NCBI GenBank assembly: GCA_016288355.1
Contig: JAEEYY010000251.1
Span: forward strand, 1-8,407
Direction of reading: 5' to 3'
DNA length: 8,407 nt
Source of the DNA: Synergistes sp.
Lineage (GTDB): Bacteria; Synergistota; Synergistia; Synergistales; Synergistaceae
Under the pieces are notes generated by a model. It ran no database searches, had not been told where the DNA came from, and was given only the letters and a program-made list of their open reading frames with translations. Positions 1 to 5,541 of this stretch are shown one piece after another; positions within the stretch are counted from its first letter, which is position 1; each line of letters opens with the position of its first letter. The position numbers and the translations under genes are program-made.

Positions 1-1280
1 CGCAGGGCGAAACCGGACCACAGGGACCGCAGGGTGAAACAGGTCCTGCCGGAGCCGACGGCAAAGACGGCATAGACGGTAAGGACGGTAAAGACGGAGC
101 CCAGGGTCCTCAGGGTGAAAAGGGCGATAAAGGCGAGACCGGAGCGCAAGGACCGCAGGGTGAAACAGGTCCTGCCGGAGCCGACGGTAAGGATGGTAAG
201 GACGGCAAGAACGGAGCCCAGGGCCCGCAGGGCGAAAAGGGCGACGCCGGCGAACAGGGACCGCAGGGAGAGACCGGAGCACAGGGTCCTGCCGGCCCGG
301 CAGGAACTGACGGCACAGGTATAACTAAAGCCGAAGTGAACAAAGAAGGCGACCTGATCATCAACTACACAGACGGCAGACAGGAAAATGCCGGACATGT
401 AAGTGGCGGAAGCGGAGGAACCGGAAGCTGGAAACTATCCGTTGATGGTGACACTACCACGGTCGACGAAACAAACGACACAGTAGCGCTGAACAGCGGC
501 AACGGCATACAGATCAGCAGGACCGCCGACAGCAGCTACGCAGTCGGGCTTGCCAAAAACATCAGCGGTATCGACAGCTTAAGCGTCAATAAGAGCATCA
601 GCGTTGCGGGCAGCACGACGATAACGAAAGAAGGTCTGGTTACCAACGCTGTAAGAGTAAACACCGCAAGCGGCGACGTTGTCATCAACAACAAAGGCGT
701 ATCGATGGGCGGCAATGTGATAAACGACGTGGCGCCCGGAGTCGCGTCGACAGACGCGGCTACTGTGGGACAGCTTAACGAAAGCACCGAGAACCTCTAC
801 AGAGCCTACAGCGAACTTGGCGACGAGATTGAGGACCTGGGCGCGGAGACGGCGGCTCTGGCCGGACTCAAGCCTATACAGTACGATCCGCTTGAACCGA
901 CGCAGATCATGGCGGCGGTAGGCCACTACAGAGGCAGCACGGCCTTTGCGGTAGGACTTGCGCACTACACGAGGGAAAACGTGATGTTCCATCTGGGCGC
1001 TTCCTTCGGCGGCAGCAAGCACAGGCTGCTGGCCAACGCGGGCGTGACCTTCAGGCTCGGAGACAAAAATAAGAAGGCCGGTATCCCGGACCGCTACAGG
1101 GCCGGGCCGATCAGCGCGACATACGTGCTGCAGGATGAAGTTACAGCGCTCAAGGCCGAGAATGAAAAGCTGCGCGGCGACATAGGCGCTCTTGAGGACA
1201 AAAACGACAAACTGCAGGAGAACGTTGATGAGCTCAAAGAACAGGTCCGCGTGCTGATGGAAGCTGCAGGCAAGAAATAA
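1..1280 (+). CDS. Collagen-like trimeric autotransporter adhesin with YadA-type anchor, 3' part (5' end outside window)
   Basis: The reading frame is open from base 3 and ends at TAA 1278-1280, giving the last 425 residues of a surface protein. Residues 1-106 are an uninterrupted Gly-X-Y collagen-like tract rich in GPQ, GET, GKD and GEKGD triplets. A short transition domain follows (EVNKEGDLIINYTDG, about 111-130), then a stalk with head-like repeats, a YadA neck motif STDAATVGQLN (249-259), and a YadA anchor starting at LAGLKP (286) and ending in a beta-strand VTFRL (348-352). In this family (type Vc secretion) three anchors form one 12-strand outer-membrane barrel and the passenger is a surface-exposed homotrimer, which suits a collagen triple helix. 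Unusually, 73 residues follow the last barrel strand, and about 374-425 form a Leu/Val-heptad coiled coil (VTALKAENEKLRGDIGALE). Family and topology are secure. The adhesin role is inferred from the family; the ligand is unknown. The gene ends before a strong hairpin terminator at 1381-1416. Confidence 0.9.
   Translation, partial: QGETGPQGPQGETGPAGADGKDGIDGKDGKDGAQGPQGEKGDKGETGAQGPQGETGPAGADGKDGKDGKNGAQGPQGEKGDAGEQGPQGETGAQGPAGPAGTDGTGITKAEVNKEGDLIINYTDGRQENAGHVSGGSGGTGSWKLSVDGDTTTVDETNDTVALNSGNGIQISRTADSSYAVGLAKNISGIDSLSVNKSISVAGSTTITKEGLVTNAVRVNTASGDVVINNKGVSMGGNVINDVAPGVASTDAATVGQLNESTENLYRAYSELGDEIEDLGAETAALAGLKPIQYDPLEPTQIMAAVGHYRGSTAFAVGLAHYTRENVMFHLGASFGGSKHRLLANAGVTFRLGDKNKKAGIPDRYRAGPISATYVLQDEVTALKAENEKLRGDIGALEDKNDKLQENVDELKEQVRVLMEAAGKK
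3..320 (+). repeat. Gly-X-Y collagen-like coding repeat with a 126-bp tandem unit
   Basis: Every third codon encodes Gly through 318-320. At a higher level the unit at 21-146 (42 codons, 14 triplets) recurs from 147, where the second copy lacks one KDG-type triplet in the middle and diverges near its end (about 263). Bases 24-61 and 150-187 are identical (38 bp). The unit alternates GPQ/GET/GPA triplets with a run of GKD/GID triplets and GEKGD. Lys-Gly-Asp/Glu combinations are known to give inter-chain salt bridges that stabilise bacterial triple helices lacking hydroxyproline. The array probably continues leftwards beyond the window. Confidence 0.9.
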
Positions 1281-1380
1281 AGGCCGTAATGCTTCCGGTC
1301 TGCGGATGAGCAGAAACTCTTTTTTTCATGAAAGGATTCCGAGATCCGCAGATCGCATGACGACATCGGAAGGTGATACA

Positions 1381-1416
1381 AAAAGCCGCCGGACGCTCAT
1401 TCGTCCGGCGGCTTTT
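1381..1416. terminator. Bidirectional intrinsic terminator between convergent genes
   Basis: Bases 1381-1395 (AAAAGCCGCCGGACG) are perfectly complementary to 1402-1416 around a 6-base loop (CTCATT). The GC-rich core is 11 bp. It is flanked by an A run on the left (1380-1384) and four Ts on the right (1413-1416), so the transcript has a U tract in either direction. It lies 100 bases past the autotransporter stop and 20 bases past the stop of the minus-strand gene, as expected for a shared convergent terminator. Confidence 0.9.
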
Positions 1417-1435
1417 AACGTGCTGCGCTGTAGTT

Positions 1436-1891
1436 CTATTTCATATTTTCAACTATCGTTTCGGCGGCTTCTGTGATCTCTTCTTTTTCGGCGAAGGCGG
1501 ATTCAAGTGTAAGGACGTTTTCCGCGTCAACCAGCACAGTTATGCTGCGTCCTGTTACAGGACGGTATTCGAGGAGCGCCTGGCGTCCCGCTATCGTCAG
1601 ATTTTCGGCTGTTTCGCCGCCGGATATCTCACCCTTTTCCGCGTCGGTAGCGCGCGGCTGCCATCCCTTCGCGCCTGCCCCCTGTATCAGGACAGCATGC
1701 AGCAGCGTGCCGGATGCGGTACGGTAGTCGCGTTCGGACCATGTTCCCTTGTTTCCGGACAGCGCTTCAAGTTTTGTAATGCGCGCGGCTCTGTTCTGCC
1801 AGTGCTCTATCTCAGGCAGCGACGCCGCGCATGCTGCGCCCGCGAATGAGAGCGCTGCCGCAGCCGTCAGGATCATACTCTTTATTCTCAT
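1436..1891 (-). CDS. Small exported protein of unknown function
   Basis: This 151-residue protein starts at ATG 1889-1891, with a GGAGG ribosome site 7 bases upstream. Residues 1-22 are a signal peptide: a basic start (MRIK), a hydrophobic Ala/Leu core and an Ala-Cys-Ala site before ASLPEIEHW. The only Cys lies in that cleavage region with Gly at -3, which is a poor lipobox, so Sec export and type I cleavage seem likelier than lipidation. The mature part of about 129 residues is soluble, with no membrane segment and no motif I recognise; conserved-looking stretches are GTWSERDYRTASGTLL and ITVLVDAENVLTL. It has its own promoter candidate (1924-1952) and ends at the shared terminator, so it is a single-gene unit. 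Opposite-strand frames over the same bases lack a signal peptide or good ribosome site and run through the terminator. The gene is well supported; its function is unknown. Confidence 0.8.
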   Translation of the reverse strand: MRIKSMILTAAAALSFAGAACAASLPEIEHWQNRAARITKLEALSGNKGTWSERDYRTASGTLLHAVLIQGAGAKGWQPRATDAEKGEISGGETAENLTIAGRQALLEYRPVTGRSITVLVDAENVLTLESAFAEKEEITEAAETIVENMK

Positions 1892-1923
1892 GATAATTCC
1901 TCCGTCGCTTTTCTTCTTTCGTT

Positions 1924-1952
1924 AGTATAACGCCTGAGGCGGAGTTTGGCGA
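1924..1952 (-). promoter_or_regulatory. Candidate sigma-70 promoter for the minus-strand exported-protein gene
   Basis: Read on the minus strand, TCGCCA (1952-1947) is a 4/6 match to the -35 box. It lies 17 bases from TATACT (1929-1924), a 5/6 match to the -10 box. The -10 lies 32 bases upstream of the ATG at 1891, leaving a short leader that contains the GGAGG site. The spacer holds an 11-base palindrome CGCCTGAGGCG (1931-1941), a possible operator. The -35 overlaps the -35 of the opposing miaB promoter. Confidence 0.5.
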
Positions 1953-1974
1953 TAAGGGGCAATCACGTTATAAT
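1946..1974 (+). promoter_or_regulatory. Candidate sigma-70 promoter for miaB and the downstream operon
   Basis: TTGGCG (1946-1951, 4/6 match to -35) and a perfect TATAAT (1969-1974) are separated by exactly 17 bases. Transcription would start near 1981, giving a leader of about 27 bases before the miaB start at 2008. No equally good promoter is seen closer to miaB. Confidence 0.7.
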
Positions 1975-1992
1975 AGCCGCATAACTGAGCCG

Positions 1993-2010
1993 AAGGAGAT
2001 ATGTTTTTTG
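1993..2010 (+). promoter_or_regulatory. Ribosome binding site that fixes a TTG start for miaB
   Basis: AAGGAG at 1993-1998 lies 9 bases before TTG 2008-2010, the first usable codon of the miaB frame. The nearby ATG 2001-2003 is in another frame, stops after four codons (TAG 2013-2015) and is only 2 bases from the ribosome site, so it is not the start. Confidence 0.75.
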
Positions 2011-3324
2011 CATAGATTTTCAATAAGAGTATTCGGATGCCAGATGAACTCCTACGACGGAGACAGGCTTCGTACTGCGATGCTGCACAACGGCTGGAAG
2101 GAGAGCCCGGAAGACGAGGCCGACGTCGTGATTCTGGTAACATGCAGCATAAGGGCAAAGGCCGAACAAAAAGCCGTAAGCGAGATAGGACGCTACGACG
2201 CGATATACAGGAGAAAGAAAGCTCCGGCTGTCGTGCTCGTAGGATGTATGGCGCAGAGAACGGGACGCGAGATCGCAAAAAAATTCCCCTCAGTGCGCGT
2301 AGTAGCCGGGCCCCGTCATCTCGGGCTGGTGCCTCAGGCGGCAACAGAGATATCTGAGAAAACGCCGCAGCGCTTTTTTATGGACGATGACCCCAGGGCA
2401 CTTACGGATCTTGAAGTGGTGCCGACTGCCCGGACAAACCCCTTCAAGGCCTACGTCACTATAACCTACGGCTGCGACCGCTTCTGCTCCTACTGCATAG
2501 TGCCATACGTCCGGGGACGCCTGCAGTCGCGCTCCCCGGAGGCTATACTTTCCGAAACACGCACTCTTGCAGAGGGCGGCGTAAAAGAGATAACGCTTTT
2601 GGGACAGAATGTCGACGCCTACGGCAAGGATATGGACGGCGGCACACGCTTTTCGTCGCTGCTGCGCTCGGTGTCGGAGCAGCCGGGGCTTATCCGTCTG
2701 CGCTTTGCTACGTCGCACCCTAAGGATTTTGATGAGGATATACTCGAAGTCATGGCGGAAAAGCCTGATATCTGCCGTGCGATAAACCTTCCGGTGCAGT
2801 CAGGCAGCGACCGCATACTCAGGGAGATGAACCGCGGATATACCTCCGGACAATATCTGTCTCTCGTTGAAAAAATCCGTTCCGCGCTGCCTGACGTCAG
2901 CATTACGACAGACCTGATAGTCGGCTTCCCGGGCGAAACAGACGCGGAATTCCGTGAATCGTACGACCTGCTCAAAGAAGTGAAGTTCGACATAGTCCAT
3001 ACGGCGGCCTACTCCCCGCGTGAGGGAACGCGTGCCGCCGTGATGGAGGGGCAGATCGACAACAGGATAAAGGCGGCAAGGCTCAACGAGATAAACGCGC
3101 TGCAGTCGGAGATCGCACGCGCCTCAAACGAAGAGTACACAGGCAGAGAGCTGGAGATACTGGCTGACGGGTTTGCTCCCAAAGGCACCGGAAAAATACA
3201 GGGGCGCACGATGACGGACAAGGTCGTAATAATAGAAGGTGACGAAAGAGATTTCGGCAGGCTGATAAATGTGCGCGTTACGCGCGCGAGCCACTGGTCG
3301 CTTGAAGGGGAAAGGACAGGGTAA
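2008..3324 (+). CDS. miaB: tRNA-2-methylthio-N6-dimethylallyladenosine synthase MiaB
   Basis: MiaB is a radical-SAM methylthiotransferase that turns i6A37 into ms2i6A37 in tRNAs reading codons that begin with U, helping frame maintenance. The 438 residues match the usual length. The N-terminal UPF0004 domain has the three cluster-binding cysteines C11 (FGCQMN), C46 (VTCSIR) and C80 (VGCMAQ). The radical-SAM core has CxxxCxxC at C156, C160 and C163 within YGCDRFCSYCIVPYVRG, followed by LLGQNVDAYG, LPVQSGSDRIL and TTDLIVGFPGET. A TRAM RNA-binding domain covers about 376-435. GCQMN and the YGCD...CSYCIVPYVRGR string point to MiaB rather than RimO or MtaB. Translation starts at TTG (see the ribosome site at 1993). 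The stop TAA shares its last base with the comEA ATG (TAATG), indicating translational coupling and operon membership. Confidence 0.95.
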   Translation: MHRFSIRVFGCQMNSYDGDRLRTAMLHNGWKESPEDEADVVILVTCSIRAKAEQKAVSEIGRYDAIYRRKKAPAVVLVGCMAQRTGREIAKKFPSVRVVAGPRHLGLVPQAATEISEKTPQRFFMDDDPRALTDLEVVPTARTNPFKAYVTITYGCDRFCSYCIVPYVRGRLQSRSPEAILSETRTLAEGGVKEITLLGQNVDAYGKDMDGGTRFSSLLRSVSEQPGLIRLRFATSHPKDFDEDILEVMAEKPDICRAINLPVQSGSDRILREMNRGYTSGQYLSLVEKIRSALPDVSITTDLIVGFPGETDAEFRESYDLLKEVKFDIVHTAAYSPREGTRAAVMEGQIDNRIKAARLNEINALQSEIARASNEEYTGRELEILADGFAPKGTGKIQGRTMTDKVVIIEGDERDFGRLINVRVTRASHWSLEGERTG

Positions 3325-4025
3325 TGAACCGTAATTCCGCAACAAAGCTCTTTGTCGCAGCAGGCGTACTCTGTTTTGTTCTGGCTTTTGCGATGCTCTC
3401 GGCGTTCAAAGGGCGCTTCGGCGCCGATACGGCTGGCATTTCTTCTGTGCCTTATATGGAAGAGCCTCTTGCGGTAGTGCCGCAGAAGAGCGCGCAAAGC
3501 ACAGGAACGGCGGCGGAGGACGCGGCTCCCCGCAGGGTCAGGAGCGTATCGCAGAGCGAGCCTGCGGAGGCTGAGAGCCGCTGGATGGTCTATGTGACCG
3601 GGGCGGTGAAAAAGCCCGGCGTCTACGAGGTCGCGCCCGGCGCAAGAGTCTATGAGGCGCTTAACGCCGCCGGCGGTTTTGCGGACGGCGCGGATCAGGA
3701 TGCGGTGAACCTTGCCGCAAAGCTTTCGGACGGTGAGCATGTCAGGTTTTCGCGCAGGGGAGAGCAGAGGCAGGAGAACGTTCCGCCCCGGAGCAGCAGC
3801 ACTGACGGCGCGTCTTCTTCAAGGACTGCCAGAGTGAACATCAACACCGCAGATAAAGCCGGGCTCAGGTCGATTCGGGGGATAGGGGCAAAAACGGCCC
3901 AGCTGATACTGGATTACAGAAAAGAAAACGGGCCTTTCGGCAGGACCGAAGATCTGATGAACGTAAGCGGCATAGGCCCGAAAAGGTTTGAAGAGATAAA
4001 GGATCAGATAACAGTTGGAAACTGA
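3324..4025 (+). CDS. comEA: ComEA-family DNA-binding competence protein (SLBB + helix-hairpin-helix)
   Basis: ComEA binds incoming double-stranded DNA on the outer face of the inner membrane during natural transformation and hands it to ComEC. The 233-residue protein has an N-terminal membrane anchor (about 8-28, after MNRNSATK) and a Ser/Ala/Glu-rich linker. An SLBB domain follows (about 87-146, starting WMVYVTGAVKKPGVYEV). A second low-complexity linker leads to a C-terminal double helix-hairpin-helix (about 170-231) with RVNINTADKAGL, IRGIGAKTAQLIL and VSGIGPKRFEEI. The two GIG hairpins are the DNA-backbone contacts of the family. This anchor-SLBB-HhH order is that of Gram-positive ComEA rather than the short periplasmic HhH-only forms of proteobacteria. 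The ATG overlaps the miaB stop by one base and the gene runs into comEC, so the three are probably co-transcribed. Whether the cell is transformable cannot be judged here. Confidence 0.92.
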   Translation: MNRNSATKLFVAAGVLCFVLAFAMLSAFKGRFGADTAGISSVPYMEEPLAVVPQKSAQSTGTAAEDAAPRRVRSVSQSEPAEAESRWMVYVTGAVKKPGVYEVAPGARVYEALNAAGGFADGADQDAVNLAAKLSDGEHVRFSRRGEQRQENVPPRSSSTDGASSSRTARVNINTADKAGLRSIRGIGAKTAQLILDYRKENGPFGRTEDLMNVSGIGPKRFEEIKDQITVGN

Positions 4026-5496
4026 AAGCAAAAGCGCAGGGAGAGCCCCTGACATAATGTTTTCTGCAGCGCCGGCGCGTCAGCCGCTTTCTGAGGCGCC
4101 GGCGTTTTTTATCCTGCTGCCGATATCTCTTTCGCTCTTTCTCTGCGGTACAGTGCCTTCGTCAGCCGCAGCGCTTACGGCTCTTTTTTCTTCAGCGGCC
4201 CTTCTTTTTTTCTGCACGCGCGAGATCAAAAAAGGTTTTTTCCCTCTCTTTGCTGCGGTAATGCTTGCGTCGGCTCTGCTCTGCGCGTTGTCGCTGCAGC
4301 GGGTCTGCGCCAGACCTCTGCTGCCGGGGAGCGTGGAGGGACCGGGGCGTGTGCTCTCCGTGCTGCGCCGCAGATATGACAGTGCGCTTCTGGTATCGTC
4401 GGGCGGCAGGAAATACTTCTGCCGTGTTAAGGGAAAGTCCGTCCCGAGGGAGGGCAGCACCGTTTATCTTAGGGGGGCCGTATTTCCGCTGGGGCGACGC
4501 GGAAAAGCTCCTCACAGCTTCGTGCGTTACTGGAGGGCAAAGGGCGCCGAAGGAGAGGCCGTCCTTTTTGAGATCAGGGAGATATCTCCTCCGAAAGGGC
4601 TGCCGCGCTGGCGCAGGCTGATAGCGGATTATGCCGAAGATCGCCTGCTGCCGCTTTCCGCCGCCTATCTGACAGCCTTTGCAGCCGGTATCAGAGACCC
4701 TCTCGTATACGAACCGCACAAGCGTGCCGGGACCGCGCATTTGTTTGCGGTATCAGGGCTTCACGTATGGACTGCAGCCGCGCTTATACTCTTCTTCCTG
4801 CCGCTGAGCGGGCTGCTGCGCTTTGCCGTCGTATCCGCCGCCGTATGGCTCTACGTGTTTTTGGCGGCTCTTCCGCCGGGAGGTGTAAGGGCTGCTCTGA
4901 TGCTGCAGATGATACTTCTTTCGGAGGCGGCCGGGCGTCCGCGCTCCGCGTTCAATAATGTGAGCGCAGCTCTGCTTCTGATGCTTCTTTACGAGCCTGT
5001 GAACTTTTACGACACAGGCTGGCGGCTGTCTGCGGCAGGCGCGCTTTTTGTATCGGCCGCCGCTCCGCTCTTCGGACGATCTTTCCTGAGCTTTATCTGC
5101 ATCCCGGTTCTGCTCTGGTTCGTCACAGCCCCGATAGCCGCGTCGGTATTCGGCGAGGTCCCGCTTGCGGGGCTTGTTCTTAATATTGCCGCGGTACCTG
5201 CCTTTGCCGTGATCTTTCCGCTCGTGCTGCTGCTTGCGCTGCCCCCGCTCTTTGCGCTCCCCGGTTCTGCGGCCGCGGCTGCTGCTTCAGAGGCTGTCCT
5301 TGCGCTGTTTCAGGGGGCGGTCGAACGCGGCGCGGAGCTCTTTCCCGGAGCGCTGGCTTTTGACAGGGCGCTTTTTATGCTTGCGGTCTTCCTTTTTTCG
5401 GCCGCATGTGCGCTCAGATGCGGGGCCGGCTTAAAAAGGTCTGCCGCCGCCGCGCTCATTTTCATGTTTTTTATGACATATTCCGCAGCAATGTAG
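4015..5496 (+). CDS. comEC: ComEC/Rec2-type DNA internalisation channel, short form without metallo-beta-lactamase domain
   Basis: ComEC is the inner-membrane channel that takes single-stranded DNA into the cytoplasm. The 493-residue protein begins with two or three membrane segments (about 30-95) and an OB-fold-like soluble region (about 105-190, DUF4131 type). The Competence domain follows, carrying the family signature HLFAVSGLHV (242-251), a conserved GGVRAALM stretch, and many hydrophobic helices to the C-terminus. Full-length Firmicute proteins (about 770 residues) carry a C-terminal metallo-beta-lactamase domain; here TAG 5494-5496 comes first and coaX begins 45 bases later, so that domain is absent. 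The start is uncertain: TTG 4015 overlaps comEA by 11 bases, while ATG 4057 (480 residues) follows a GGGAGAG about 11-13 bases upstream. Both keep every recognised domain. A terminator-like hairpin lies within the first codons (4068-4110). Confidence 0.9.
   Translation: METESKSAGRAPDIMFSAAPARQPLSEAPAFFILLPISLSLFLCGTVPSSAAALTALFSSAALLFFCTREIKKGFFPLFAAVMLASALLCALSLQRVCARPLLPGSVEGPGRVLSVLRRRYDSALLVSSGGRKYFCRVKGKSVPREGSTVYLRGAVFPLGRRGKAPHSFVRYWRAKGAEGEAVLFEIREISPPKGLPRWRRLIADYAEDRLLPLSAAYLTAFAAGIRDPLVYEPHKRAGTAHLFAVSGLHVWTAAALILFFLPLSGLLRFAVVSAAVWLYVFLAALPPGGVRAALMLQMILLSEAAGRPRSAFNNVSAALLLMLLYEPVNFYDTGWRLSAAGALFVSAAAPLFGRSFLSFICIPVLLWFVTAPIAASVFGEVPLAGLVLNIAAVPAFAVIFPLVLLLALPPLFALPGSAAAAAASEAVLALFQGAVERGAELFPGALAFDRALFMLAVFLFSAACALRCGAGLKRSAAAALIFMFFMTYSAAM
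4068..4110 (+). terminator. Terminator-like hairpin inside the 5' end of comEC (possible attenuator)
   Basis: CGCCGGCGC (4070-4078) is fully complementary to GCGCCGGCG (4096-4104), with A-U and G-U pairs possible just outside (4068-4069 with 4105-4106). The 17-base loop is followed directly by six Ts (4105-4110). This geometry fits an intrinsic terminator, but it lies in coding sequence, 11 bases after the candidate ATG 4057. A ribosome starting comEC would melt it, so it could act as an attenuator or polarity site between comEA and comEC. Both arms encode Ala-Pro-Ala in a GC-rich gene, so coincidence is possible. Confidence 0.4.
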
Positions 5497-5502
5497 TAAA
5501 AT
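5473..5502 (+). promoter_or_regulatory. Candidate internal promoter for coaX-dus-lysS
   Basis: ATGACA (5473-5478, 5/6 match to -35) and TAAAAT (5497-5502, 5/6 match to -10) are separated by 18 bases and span the end of comEC. Transcription would start near 5509, about 33 bases before the coaX ATG. It would let the essential downstream genes be expressed independently of the competence genes. Confidence 0.45.
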
Positions 5503-5541
5503 TATCTGATTAATGCCATTTCCGGGCGGAGGGATTGCAGG

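Noticed and set aside
21..263. Repeats that might suggest a CRISPR array or satellite
   Set aside because: The repeat is in frame, coding and contiguous, with no unique spacers; it is a protein-level collagen repeat.
110..364. Long minus-strand frame rich in Pro-Cys-Gly opposite the collagen tract
   Set aside because: It is the mirror of the Gly-X-Y codons, has no ribosome site or domain, and arises whenever a GC-rich triplet repeat lacks antisense stops.
1296..1355. Inverted repeat (1296-1307 with 1344-1355) enclosing a T7 run and the palindrome TTTCATGAAA, after the autotransporter gene
   Set aside because: The loop is 36 bases and the short stem nearest the T run is only 5 bp and not adjacent to it. 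It is a weak accessory structure at best; the hairpin at 1381-1416 is the convincing terminator.
1357..1476. A 39-codon plus-strand frame from ATG 1357
   Set aside because: It reads through the terminator stem and into the antisense of the next gene, with composition typical of chance.
1373..1849. Plus-strand frame of 158 residues opposite the exported-protein gene
   Set aside because: It starts just before and runs through the terminator hairpin, has no plausible ribosome site and is Cys/Arg-rich as antisense frames are. The minus strand has a signal peptide, GGAGG site and promoter.
2001..2015. Four-codon leader frame ATG TTT TTT GCA TAG overlapping the miaB start
   Set aside because: The ATG is only 2 bases from the ribosome site, too close for initiation; the site is well spaced for TTG 2008.
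3009..3740. Minus-strand frame of 243 residues opposite the end of miaB and start of comEA
   Set aside because: It lies antisense to two well-supported genes, has no recognisable domain, and is Arg/Ser-rich as expected for a shadow in GC-rich DNA.
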